Shown piece by piece: positions 25,357 to 33,822 of a DNA stretch of 48,152 nt; positions within the stretch are counted from its first letter, which is position 1; each line of letters begins with the position of its first letter. Source of the stretch: Candidatus Caccoplasma merdipullorum (lineage in GTDB: Bacteria; Bacteroidota; Bacteroidia; Bacteroidales; G3-4614); the NCBI GenBank assembly GCA_017694415.1, contig JADIMW010000004.1, positions 1-48,152 on the forward strand, in the 5' to 3' direction. The notes under the pieces are model-generated. The model searched no databases, was not told the origin of the DNA, and worked only from the letters and a program-made list of their open reading frames with translations. Position numbers and translations under genes: made by a program.

Positions 25357-26697
25357 ATGAAACCCGACAAATTCGAACCCATATCGGAAGAAGAAATAAA
25401 CAGCGTAGCCGAGCAGTTCAAGATAACCGACATAGAACACGCCAGCATAGGAGAAGTATTGCTCATGTCGTCGGAACTGGAAAGGCGTACCGGAATACCG
25501 TTTATACGCATGGACCAAGGCTCGCCCGGTCTCCCGCCCTGCACCATAGGGCTACAGGCCGAAAAAGAAGCTCTCGACATGGGAGTAGCATCGCTCTATC
25601 CCGCCGCCGACGGAATACCGCCGTTAAAGGAAAACCTGTCGGAATTCATAAAAGCCTTTATCAATATCGACATCTCACCCCGCTGCTGTATCCCCACGGC
25701 AGGCTCGGTAGCCGGTTCGTTCGGCTCGTTCATAGCCGCCACCCAATGCAGCGAGGGGAAAGACAAGGTACTCTTTATCGACCCGGGATTCCCCATACAG
25801 AGGTCGCAACTCAAGATTCTCGGAATAGACTACCTGCAGTTCGACATCTACCCCTATCGCGGAGAAAAGCTGGAAGAAAAACTCGAGTCGTATCTCCGCC
25901 GCGGCGACATAGCAGCAATAATCTACTCCAACCCGAACAACCCCGCATGGATTTGCCTCGAGGAGTCGGAACTGGAAACGATAGGGCGACTCGCCACCAA
26001 ATACGACACGATAATATTAGAAGACCTCGCCTACTTCGGCATGGACTTCCGCCGCTACCTGGGACGTCCGTGGGAACCGCCGTACGTCCCCACCGTAGGA
26101 CGCTACACCGACAACTACATAATAATGCTGTCATCGTCGAAAATATTCAGTTACGCAGGCCAGCGCATGGCCGCAGCATGTATCTCCGACAAACTCTTCG
26201 ACCGCAAGTTCCCGGCACTCGCATCGCGGTACGGCGGGACAGGACACTTCGGCAGCACATTCATAGCATCCATAATGTATATGATAACCTCCGGCGTAAC
26301 ACACACCACGCAATACGGATATGCCGCAATGCTCAAGGCAGCCACCGAAGGCAGATTCGACTTCGTGGAAGAGACCGGAGAATATGCAAAACGCGCCTGC
26401 CGAATGAAAAAGATATTTACCGACAACGGTTTCCATATAGTATATGACTATGACGTAACCCTGAAGGTTGGCGACGGTTTCTTCTTCACAATCGGATACG
26501 AAGGGCTCTCCGGCGGGCAACTGCTGAAAGAGTTGTTGAGCTACGGGGTAAGTTCCATATCGCTCGACACGACAGGAAGTCTCGAAGCAGGAGTAAGAGC
26601 CTGTTCTTCCCGCATGCGCGAAGAACTATATCCGGTACTCGAAGAAAGGATGCGCAAATTCAACGAAGAGCACAAGAGCCTCAAAGAGAAACCGTAA
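25357..26697 (+). CDS. PLP-dependent aminotransferase class I/II, probable aromatic aminotransferase
   Basis: A 446-residue fold-type I enzyme. The PLP lysine is K262 in MLSSSKIFSYAGQR. The substrate loop IYSNPNNPAW and LEDLAYFGMDFR (Asp and Tyr contacting PLP) are in the usual order. It starts 7 nt after iorB, so its oxo-acid partner is most likely phenylpyruvate, hydroxyphenylpyruvate or indolepyruvate. With an omega-amidase at the head of the operon, glutamine is a plausible amino donor. The donor cannot be decided from sequence; glutamate remains possible. Confidence 0.87.
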   Translation: MKPDKFEPISEEEINSVAEQFKITDIEHASIGEVLLMSSELERRTGIPFIRMDQGSPGLPPCTIGLQAEKEALDMGVASLYPAADGIPPLKENLSEFIKAFINIDISPRCCIPTAGSVAGSFGSFIAATQCSEGKDKVLFIDPGFPIQRSQLKILGIDYLQFDIYPYRGEKLEEKLESYLRRGDIAAIIYSNPNNPAWICLEESELETIGRLATKYDTIILEDLAYFGMDFRRYLGRPWEPPYVPTVGRYTDNYIIMLSSSKIFSYAGQRMAAACISDKLFDRKFPALASRYGGTGHFGSTFIASIMYMITSGVTHTTQYGYAAMLKAATEGRFDFVEETGEYAKRACRMKKIFTDNGFHIVYDYDVTLKVGDGFFFTIGYEGLSGGQLLKELLSYGVSSISLDTTGSLEAGVRACSSRMREELYPVLEERMRKFNEEHKSLKEKP

Positions 26698-26749
26698 ACA
26701 GGACTTTAACAAAGACAAAATAAAAACAACACAACATTCACCGCAAGAT

Positions 26750-28051
26750 ATGATTTGGAACAAGACAAAAGAGTGCATGTCGCGCGAAGAGATGCGACAA
26801 CTGCAAGGGGCGCGGTTGAGGAAACTCGTCGATAGAGTATATCACAACGTCCCCTTTTACCGCGACAAACTGCAAAAAATGGGAATAATGCCCGATGACA
26901 TACGCACGATAGACGATATAAAAATACTTCCGTTCACAACCAAACAGGACCTCAGGGACAACTATCCGTTCGGGCTCACCGCAGTACAACCCACCGAAAT
27001 AGTACGCGTACACGCATCGTCGGGAACAACCGGCAACCCCACAGTGGTAGGGTACACCCGTCGCGACCTCTCCGTATGGCAGGAATCCATAGCACGCTGT
27101 CTGGCGGCATACGGCGCTACGCGCGAAGACACCTTCTCCGTAGCATACGGATACGGGCTCTTCACCGGCGGACTCGGACTTCACTACGGAGTAGAACACT
27201 TCGGAGCAGCAGTAGTCCCGATGTCGAGCGGCAACACAGACAAACATATCCGTCTGATACGCGACCTCGGCATAACAGGCCTCGCCTGCACCCCCTCATA
27301 CGCGCTGCACCTCGCTGAAGTAATGGAAAAGCAGGGTATCCCCGAAGAAAAAATCAAACTGCGCATCGGGGCATTCGGCGGAGAGCCGTGGACGGAAAAC
27401 ATGCGCAAGAACATAGAGAGCCGACTCAAGCTGCAAGCCTACAACATATACGGACTGAGCGAAATAATGGGGCCGGGCGTATCGCACGAATGCGAATGTA
27501 AAAACGGTTCGCACATAATAGAAGACCACTTCTTCCCCGAAATAATCGACCCCGAAACCTGCCAGCCCCTTCCCGAAGGAGAACAGGGCGAACTTGTATT
27601 CACCACCCTCACCAAAGAAGGGATGCCGCTGATACGATACAGGACAAAAGACCTCTGCTCGCTGATATACTCGCCGTGCGAGTGCGGACGCACCAGCGTA
27701 AGGATGACCCGCATAGTAGGACGCAGCGACGACATGCTGATAATACGCGGAATAAACGTATTCCCGTCGCAGGTAGAGAGCGTAATACTGCAGTTGCCCG
27801 AGTTCGAGCCGCAATACCAGCTTATAGTAACCCGCGAAAACAACCGCGACAATCTGGAAGTACAGGTAGAAGTACGCGAAGAGTACTACAGCGACGAGAT
27901 AAACAAACTCGTGGCTCTGAAGAACAGACTTGCACACAACCTGCAAAGCGTACTCGGAATCTCCGCCGAAGTAAAAATCGTCGAGCCGCAGACACTCCAG
28001 CGCAGCGTAGGCAAATCGCAACGAGTAATAGACAAACGAGTATTGGACTAA
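26750..28051 (+). CDS. paaK: Phenylacetate-CoA ligase family enzyme (PaaK-like)
   Basis: A 433-residue adenylate-forming ligase of PaaK length. The ATP loop is SSGTTGNP at residues 90-97. YGLSEIMGPGVSHECE and YRTKDLCSLI ... GRSDDMLIIRGINVFPSQVE cover the remaining core and hinge motifs. The enzyme activates arylacetates to CoA thioesters with ATP. Next to iorAB and an aminotransferase it either feeds arylacetate into reductive carboxylation or, in reverse, recovers energy from arylacetyl-CoA. It is followed after 15 nt by the ACT gene; this pair is common. Confidence 0.93.
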   Translation: MIWNKTKECMSREEMRQLQGARLRKLVDRVYHNVPFYRDKLQKMGIMPDDIRTIDDIKILPFTTKQDLRDNYPFGLTAVQPTEIVRVHASSGTTGNPTVVGYTRRDLSVWQESIARCLAAYGATREDTFSVAYGYGLFTGGLGLHYGVEHFGAAVVPMSSGNTDKHIRLIRDLGITGLACTPSYALHLAEVMEKQGIPEEKIKLRIGAFGGEPWTENMRKNIESRLKLQAYNIYGLSEIMGPGVSHECECKNGSHIIEDHFFPEIIDPETCQPLPEGEQGELVFTTLTKEGMPLIRYRTKDLCSLIYSPCECGRTSVRMTRIVGRSDDMLIIRGINVFPSQVESVILQLPEFEPQYQLIVTRENNRDNLEVQVEVREEYYSDEINKLVALKNRLAHNLQSVLGISAEVKIVEPQTLQRSVGKSQRVIDKRVLD

Positions 28052-28066
28052 AAAAGAGAAAACGCC

Positions 28067-28483
28067 ATGAAGATAAAACAACTGTCAATCTTCCTCGAAA
28101 ACAAGACGGGGAGAATAAATCAGGTAGCGAAAACACTCGGGAACAACGGTATAAACATGATAGCGTTCAGTCTTGCCGAGAGCGCAGACTTCGGTATTCT
28201 GCGACTGTTGGTATCCGATACCGCAAAAGCAGCCGCAGTACTTAAAGAAGAACATTTCGCCGTAAAAGAATCGGACGTAATATGCCTCGAATGTTCCAAC
28301 ACCCCCGGAGCATTGGCAAAGATACTCGATACCCTGTCGTCCGAAAACATTTTCATAGAGTACATGTACGCCTTCGCACGCGAAAAATCGGCAAACATAG
28401 TAATACGCCCCACCGACATCGACAAATGCGAAGAAGTGCTTACCCGCAACAACTGCAACATGCTCAACGGAGAGACCCTCTGA
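28067..28483 (+). CDS. Tandem ACT-domain protein
   Basis: A 138-residue protein made of two ACT domains (about 3-68 and 70-138). The first begins KQLSIFLENKTGRINQVAKTLGNNGINM, and the second VICLECSNTPGALAKILDTLSSENIFIEYMY. ACT domains bind small ligands, often amino acids. The position right after paaK at the end of an aromatic operon suggests it senses an aromatic amino acid and controls the ligase or the pathway. There is no catalytic or DNA-binding domain, so it must act through another protein. Confidence 0.88.
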   Translation: MKIKQLSIFLENKTGRINQVAKTLGNNGINMIAFSLAESADFGILRLLVSDTAKAAAVLKEEHFAVKESDVICLECSNTPGALAKILDTLSSENIFIEYMYAFAREKSANIVIRPTDIDKCEEVLTRNNCNMLNGETL

Positions 28484-28541
28484 ACAGGCAGCAGAAAAGA
28501 CGGGCAATAAAAGCAGAGAAACATACTACCAGATTCAAAAA

Positions 28542-28585
28542 GAAGACGCCTTTTCAGTAAGACAAACAACTGAAAAGGCGTCTTC
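28542..28585. terminator. Long hairpin between convergent genes, probable bidirectional terminator
   Basis: A 17-bp perfect stem (28542-28558 with 28569-28585) has a 10-nt loop. A-rich bases on its left give a T-run only when read from the minus strand, so it fits best as the terminator of the DJ-1-type gene. It also stops plus-strand reading after the ACT gene. Confidence 0.75.
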
Positions 28586-28679
28586 GTATCCAAACGGCAA
28601 CGAGCGGCAGAGGCGATACAACATGACCGTCGGACTAATCACGGCCACAACAGATACCCCACACAAATCATACGCCACA

Positions 28680-29207
28680 TTAGCTTAATACACCCGCCAG
28701 TTCCGGCAATAGAAGGTACAGACACTTTTCATCGCGAGCAGTATAAAAGTGCGAATCCACCGATGACTCCCCGGCTACTGCCGTACCGCCTTTTATACCG
28801 GGAGCAGCAAGAGGATGCACGGCAACTCTCGCACCGTCCAATACCCCGGCCTTATCGAATATCAGCGCTGCCGCACAATGCCCGGCCAATATCTTCCCTT
28901 TAGCAGCAAAAGTCCCGATAACATCCATCATCGAACGGTTATAGGGTTCGTCGGCGTATTTCGCAAAAACAGGAACAGCATCCCCGCAAGCAAAAACCAA
29001 CGCATCGAATTCATCCTCCTTACCCGCGAGGTTGGCAACCACGTCATCGGCACACAATACATAACCCGAATTAGTCCTTATCTCGCGAGAATCGGCAACA
29101 GCATAAACCTTAAAATCGATACCGCATTCAAAAAAAGTCTCGATGTACTGAAACAGCCCGGCACCATTAACCGGATTGACAGCCAAAACAGCCACATTCT
29201 TTTTCAT
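28680..29207 (-). CDS. DJ-1/PfpI superfamily protein
   Basis: A 175-residue single-domain protein of the class I glutamine amidotransferase-like fold. The nucleophile elbow is ILAGHCAAALIF with Cys111 preceded by His110; an early Glu25 (YIETFFE) matches the conserved acid. Members act as glyoxalases, chaperones or deglycases, and some respond to oxidative or carbonyl stress. It is divergent from an HxlR-type regulator that is now broken. HxlR proteins often control redox or aldehyde genes next to them, so this gene may once have been its target. No signal peptide is seen. Confidence 0.82.
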   Translation of the reverse strand: MKKNVAVLAVNPVNGAGLFQYIETFFECGIDFKVYAVADSREIRTNSGYVLCADDVVANLAGKEDEFDALVFACGDAVPVFAKYADEPYNRSMMDVIGTFAAKGKILAGHCAAALIFDKAGVLDGARVAVHPLAAPGIKGGTAVAGESSVDSHFYTARDEKCLYLLLPELAGVLS

Positions 29208-29257
29208 AACATTAAATTAAATAAAGACAAAAAATAAATTTACAAGTCCAATTTTAC

Positions 29258-29265
29258 TACTTTTG
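29258..29265 (+). promoter_or_regulatory. -7 promoter element for the HxlR-type gene
   Basis: TACTTTTG at 29258-29265 matches TAnnTTTG and lies 89 nt before the ATG at 29355. The promoter seems intact although the gene is interrupted. Confidence 0.45.
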
Positions 29266-29354
29266 TTCACAACTACAAACAAGGCACTTGACTGTAAGAG
29301 ACTTACAACAATGTAACCATTATTGGGTTTCAAGCGAATATAAAAAGTTAAGAA

Positions 29355-29705
29355 ATGAAAAATATGCATCATACCGGATATTGTCCCGTTCGGGACGTCA
29401 TTGGCAGGCTCGGTAACAAATGGAGCATGCTTGTTTTATTAACACTGAAGATAAACGGGACGCTCCGTTTTAAATAGATACAACAAACAATAGACGACAT
29501 ATCGCAACGAATGCTGACGGAAACCCTGAAGAAGCTCGAAACGGACGGTCTGATAGAAAGGAAATCATACAACGAGATTCCCCCCAAAGTAGAATATTGC
29601 CTGACAGAACTCGGCAAGTCGTTAATGCCGCATATCGAAGCATTGGTAAGATGGGCGCAGGATAATATGAAGACGATAATGGAAAAACGTACGGCAAGAC
29701 ACTGA
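29355..29705 (+). pseudogene. HxlR-family transcriptional regulator interrupted by an in-frame TAG
   Basis: From the ATG at 29355 the frame reads CPVRDVIGRLGNKWSMLVLL, the usual start of HxlR-family winged helices, up to codon 40. Codon 41 is TAG (29475-29477). The same frame then continues with IQQTIDDISQRMLTETLKKLE through to a natural stop at 29705, giving a family-typical total of about 116 codons. Relatives have Glu or a similar residue at this point (RF-E-I/L), so a single GAG-to-TAG change explains it. No frameshift is seen and the rest looks undamaged, so the event is recent, a sequencing error, or suppressed. The distal part has an ATG at 29511 but would lack half the DNA-binding fold. 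Confidence 0.82.
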
Positions 29706-29754
29706 ACCGACAATTAAAAACAGGACTGAGCAGAAAAACCCATATACAATAAAA

Positions 29755-29788
29755 AAAAACGTGCCGGACAAAAGTCCGACACGTTTTT
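29755..29788. terminator. Bidirectional intrinsic terminator between HxlR remnant and GH85 gene
   Basis: AAAAACGTGCCGGAC (29755-29769) pairs with GTCCGACACGTTTTT (29774-29788) with one mismatch and a 4-nt loop. T-runs exist on both strands. Confidence 0.85.
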
Positions 29789-29810
29789 CATCTATAATCG
29801 ACTCCTGTTA

Positions 29811-32800
29811 TCACTTCTTTATAAGCGACATGGCCTTAAGCAGAGTATCATCGGAGTAAATCTTCATAAAGTACATTCCGGGCTGACCGCTGACAGGTAT
29901 ATTTACCATCTCGCCGGCAGCTACGCTTACGCTGTTCGTGCCAAGGAGACGGCCTGCGGTATCGTAAAGTTCAACCTTATACGTTCCCTCTTCGGCGAAA
30001 CGCACATAAACCTCGTTTACGAACGGATTCGGGAAAGCCCTCATCTCCTCAATCGTAACATCCTCGATACCCGACGCATCGGTTATTTCGATATAATTTA
30101 TCGTCTTGCTGTCGCTGCCCCAACCGTTGGAGAGGGTCAATGTAGCAGAATATGTACCGGGTTGCGGATAGTAAACCGAAGAAGAGCCCGACTCGCCATC
30201 GCCTTCCGAAGCAGTCAGCGTAGCACCCTTATACGTCCACGAAGGAAGAGTCTCAATCTTGAACACACTGCCCGACACAAACGGAACACCCACGGTAAAC
30301 GACGGAGCGTTGGATACCACATAAGCATTGTTCTCGTTTTCGAGCATTCCGGCATAAAGCGAAGTGTTAGTACCCGTACTGTAAATCTTGCCATCCGAAG
30401 CTGCATCGGTTTCAAAATCCCAGTAACCTATCAAACCCTCGGGCAAAGTATTCTGGTGCTGCATCGAAGCCTTAACCTCTTCCGCCGATATAGCCCTGTC
30501 GTAGAGTTGAACCTCGTCGATATTTCCATCCAGACCGGCACGGCCGCTTGCCGAACCTCCTATCATTATGGCATTCGTACTGAGCCAACTGTAAACATCT
30601 CTCTGCGCACCGTCATTCAAACGACCTGCAAGATTACCGTTAATGTAAATCAGCACGTCGCGAGACGAGGCATAAGGCGATACTATCGCAACATGATACC
30701 ATGCTTCGGACGAGAAAGTAAAGTCGGTGCTTGCCAGCCAACCGCCGTTCATGGTTCCTTGGCGGAGGCTTAAGGAATAAAGGCCTTTTGAGCCTATTGT
30801 CGACCATATAAATCCCCAGTCGCTTTGCGGCCAACCGTCTGTCGAAGAACGGATATTGACAAGTTGCGTTCCATTATCACCATGATTGTAGCGCGATACA
30901 TAGAACCAGAAGCAAAGGGAGAATGATGTAGAATTACTCCAGTTCAACTGGGCGGCAGGAATACCGAACGGTTTTTCATTCAGAGCTATACCGCGCGAAA
31001 CCGTACCGTCGGTATTGGGACGCCCCGTATAAACGAAATTAACGGCAGCATTCTGCTCAGCAGTAACATTATCTTCCTCGCCGTTTGCAGTAAGCGTATA
31101 TATCTCGGGCAACGCTCCTACTTCGGCAGGCGATACCTGAATATACCCCCTGTAAATCTCCGTCTGGCCGTTTATAGTAACATAAAGGTCGTACAACCCC
31201 TCTTCTGTCAAAGAGGTTGTAAACTCGGTTGCCGTATTGCTATACTTCTGACTGTTGTCGCTTGCCGATTTAATCACCCATGTCGCAGCTCCGTGGTTCG
31301 GGTCGTCGAAACCTATCGTAAACGATTCATTGGCTTTGATAACCGGTTTGTCTATCGAGAAGCCTTCAACAATGTCGGCAGCAGGAACGCTCAACCAGTC
31401 GCCCCACGTTACGGACGATTCGCTCTTTCCGTCAAGACTTACGGCCGATACGCCTATTCTTATATTGCCGCCAAGCTCCGTATCATACGGTGCGCCTACC
31501 ACATATGCCGCCCACGATGTTGTTGCGGTGCACATTACACGTTCGCACCCCTCCTGCTGGGTATAGACCTTGAAGTACCATGTATCAACATCGGCATTGT
31601 AAACCGGAGCTGTCTTTGAGGAGTTCATGCTGAATATCACTTTCAAATCGACTCCTTTGTAATTGCTTGCCAATGTTTTCGATGATGCAAGAACCGGTGC
31701 TGCCGGTGTCGCGGTAGTTCCGCGCGTAAGAGCTATCTCGCCTATCAACACTTTAAAATCAGATGTCGTATTGGTGAACTTCAACCCTATCAATGCCAAA
31801 GTTGCATTATTTACAAGCAACGAGTTTCGGCCGCCTATATTGGTTGTAACTGTCTGCCACTCTTCGCCGGCAGATGCATTGGTCGCTATGGTGCGAGAAA
31901 CCTCAATGTCCGATGTCGAAGTCAATTTCTCCTCCGTGGTACAAGCCCATGCCATTGTTCCGCTTCCCGAAACAACTTTATATCGGATAAGAAGTTTGTC
32001 GCCTGTATTTGCAGTTGTATATTTGGTCTTGAAGAGTTGCAGATATGCTGCATCGGTCTGACCTGAAATCTGGAGACACGACCCGCCGAACCATGCATCG
32101 TCCCATGTAAATTCTGCCGTCATATCCTCCGATGCGTCATCCGCATTCTTTCCCATAAAGCTCTTCGTCCACCACCAGCGCCATGTAGGCAGGTAGTCCT
32201 GAATACCGATATTGTACCATTCGTTGTTGAAGGTTCTTTCGCCTTCCACATTGAAGAACTGTCCGTTTCCGAGGTTGAAATAGGTTACGAACGGGTCATT
32301 CGCCAAATCGTCGCAGGTCAGAGAACTGCGGGCTACTATAAAACTCGAGAAGCCGTGGAAATCCTTAGCCGTGGAAGTATGCGTTATTTTGGTAGTAACA
32401 GCCGGAGTATTTACAGGGTTATACGACGACCCCGTAAACGAGTTCTCGCTTATCAGCTGATATGTTTTCTGCTGCTGAACAGGAGCAGAACCATTCTCCC
32501 CGCGAGTTTCATATATCATATTCATATCGTGTGCGCCCCAGAAGCCGACGGAAATGTCATAATTCTGAAGAGCGGGAAAAGGAACGGAACTTCCGCTCTG
32601 ATAATTTATACCGGCGAAAACGTCGAATGACGAACGGCCGCTAAATCCGTTGGCGACACTCTGCGATGACGAAAGCCTCGAGTCGGACCAGTTGTAATTG
32701 AGGAAATACACCGTCGATACCGGCTTGCTGTTATAGTGGAACCATTCGGAACAGTTCGAGTCAAGATAGCTGTAATCGCCGATATCCCCGTCGTTTCTCG

Positions 32801-33518
32801 TAAACGAATACCATGCATTGTGGAACAAGGGCACACCGTATGCCTCGGCATTGGTATAACAGTCGCCCATCAGGTTCTTGAAGTTGTTCATATAACTTCC
32901 CATACTCGTCCAATAGAACTCCGAGTTCCAACCTATTCCGTCTATTCCGTAGTAGTTCAGGTATTTGAGGAACTTGTCGTAACCTCCATCTACCATAGCC
33001 TGAATCATGGAACCGTTCCCGCCGTCATTTATTTTCGGAGTGGCTGCCCATGGTATTGCAGCAACCGGACTGGCTGCGACACCGTTCTTGTGGCAAATGT
33101 CGAGGAAAGCACCCGGAACCTGTACCATGGGAGCCGTCCAGTTTCCGTAAATATCCACATAGCTCCACATCGAGAAGACCTCGGCATTGAAAAAATACTG
33201 AGGCACGGCGTTCCAAGCCGATTTGCCGATAGGACACCACCACAGCAGTTTTCTTGCCGGGTTAAGGCCTTCCTTTACCTGCGTTGCGGTATAAACGAAC
33301 CTGTCGCGGGGCTTTACTCGCGAGATGAAGAAATTTTCGTTTTCCGCTTCATCCAACCCGTTATACAGCGGAGTACCCGGCTGCCATGCGTTATAAGCCT
33401 CGTACCATGCTTTCCCTTCTGCGCCGAGAGGAACATAATTCTCGTGCGACGGCAAAGACTGAGCCATAAGCACAGAACATGCGAATGTCAATGATAAAAG
33501 TAAAAAGATTCTTTTCAT
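29811..33518 (-). CDS. Secreted GH85-like endo-beta-N-acetylglucosaminidase with LamG module and T9SS sorting domain (copy 1)
   Basis: A 1235-residue exported enzyme. The signal peptide is MKRIFLLLSLTFACSVLMAQ. The GH85-like catalytic part (about 60-420) has WSYVDIYGNWTAP, a DICHKNGVAASPV strand and YYGIDGIGWNSE, where N198 and E200 match the Asn-x-Glu catalytic pair of GH85. A beta domain (FTWDDAWFGGSCLQISG) and Fn3/PKD-like repeats follow. A LamG/concanavalin-like domain (about 850-1040, ending NIDEVQLYDRAIS) comes next, and a T9SS type A sorting domain (AFPNPFVNEVYVRF ... LKAMSLIKK) covers the last 75 residues. GH85 cuts the chitobiose core of N-glycans. The ATG at 33518 is preferred to a TTG two codons earlier. 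Confidence 0.85.
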   Translation of the reverse strand: MKRIFLLLSLTFACSVLMAQSLPSHENYVPLGAEGKAWYEAYNAWQPGTPLYNGLDEAENENFFISRVKPRDRFVYTATQVKEGLNPARKLLWWCPIGKSAWNAVPQYFFNAEVFSMWSYVDIYGNWTAPMVQVPGAFLDICHKNGVAASPVAAIPWAATPKINDGGNGSMIQAMVDGGYDKFLKYLNYYGIDGIGWNSEFYWTSMGSYMNNFKNLMGDCYTNAEAYGVPLFHNAWYSFTRNDGDIGDYSYLDSNCSEWFHYNSKPVSTVYFLNYNWSDSRLSSSQSVANGFSGRSSFDVFAGINYQSGSSVPFPALQNYDISVGFWGAHDMNMIYETRGENGSAPVQQQKTYQLISENSFTGSSYNPVNTPAVTTKITHTSTAKDFHGFSSFIVARSSLTCDDLANDPFVTYFNLGNGQFFNVEGERTFNNEWYNIGIQDYLPTWRWWWTKSFMGKNADDASEDMTAEFTWDDAWFGGSCLQISGQTDAAYLQLFKTKYTTANTGDKLLIRYKVVSGSGTMAWACTTEEKLTSTSDIEVSRTIATNASAGEEWQTVTTNIGGRNSLLVNNATLALIGLKFTNTTSDFKVLIGEIALTRGTTATPAAPVLASSKTLASNYKGVDLKVIFSMNSSKTAPVYNADVDTWYFKVYTQQEGCERVMCTATTSWAAYVVGAPYDTELGGNIRIGVSAVSLDGKSESSVTWGDWLSVPAADIVEGFSIDKPVIKANESFTIGFDDPNHGAATWVIKSASDNSQKYSNTATEFTTSLTEEGLYDLYVTINGQTEIYRGYIQVSPAEVGALPEIYTLTANGEEDNVTAEQNAAVNFVYTGRPNTDGTVSRGIALNEKPFGIPAAQLNWSNSTSFSLCFWFYVSRYNHGDNGTQLVNIRSSTDGWPQSDWGFIWSTIGSKGLYSLSLRQGTMNGGWLASTDFTFSSEAWYHVAIVSPYASSRDVLIYINGNLAGRLNDGAQRDVYSWLSTNAIMIGGSASGRAGLDGNIDEVQLYDRAISAEEVKASMQHQNTLPEGLIGYWDFETDAASDGKIYSTGTNTSLYAGMLENENNAYVVSNAPSFTVGVPFVSGSVFKIETLPSWTYKGATLTASEGDGESGSSSVYYPQPGTYSATLTLSNGWGSDSKTINYIEITDASGIEDVTIEEMRAFPNPFVNEVYVRFAEEGTYKVELYDTAGRLLGTNSVSVAAGEMVNIPVSGQPGMYFMKIYSDDTLLKAMSLIKK

Positions 33519-33769
33519 AATCAAGCTATTAAGATATAATTATCGTATATAAGAAATCATCTATAAAAAGCAATAAAAAAGCTGAGAGCCATTCGGCATA
33601 TATAGCAATAATGCAAAATTAACGAATTAAAAAGATTTTTTTATTTAGCATTAAGTTAATAAATATTTAAAGAGGGCAAGATATATACAAAATTGTTGCA
33701 TGACGACAAAAAACAGGTTACAGGAGAAAAACATTACAAATGCAAACACCGGTTTATTTAAAACAGGCA
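33519..33769. other. Intergenic AT-rich region between the two GH85 genes
   Basis: From 33519 to 33822 (304 nt) there is no gene. It holds the terminator of the upstream copy (33777-33807) and an AT-rich leader with a -7-like box at 33614-33621 for the downstream copy. I see no repeats or RNA gene. Confidence 0.5.
33614..33621 (-). promoter_or_regulatory. -7 promoter element for GH85 copy 1
   Basis: On the minus strand TAATTTTG (33621-33614) fits TAnnTTTG. It is 95 nt before the ATG. No -33 TTTG at the right spacing. Confidence 0.4.
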
Positions 33770-33776
33770 TAAAAAA

Positions 33777-33807
33777 CTGCGCCGGCAAAACTAATTCGCC
33801 GGCGCAG
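33777..33807 (-). terminator. Terminator of GH85 copy 2
   Basis: CTGCGCCGGC (33777-33786) pairs perfectly with GCCGGCGCAG (33798-33807). Six T follow on the minus strand, 16 nt past the stop of the gene. Confidence 0.88.
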
Positions 33808-33822
33808 CATACAAATACAAAA

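Noticed and set aside
29511..29705. 64-codon frame as an independent small gene
   Set aside because: It is the in-frame second part of the HxlR gene after the amber codon and lacks the first helices of the DNA-binding fold.
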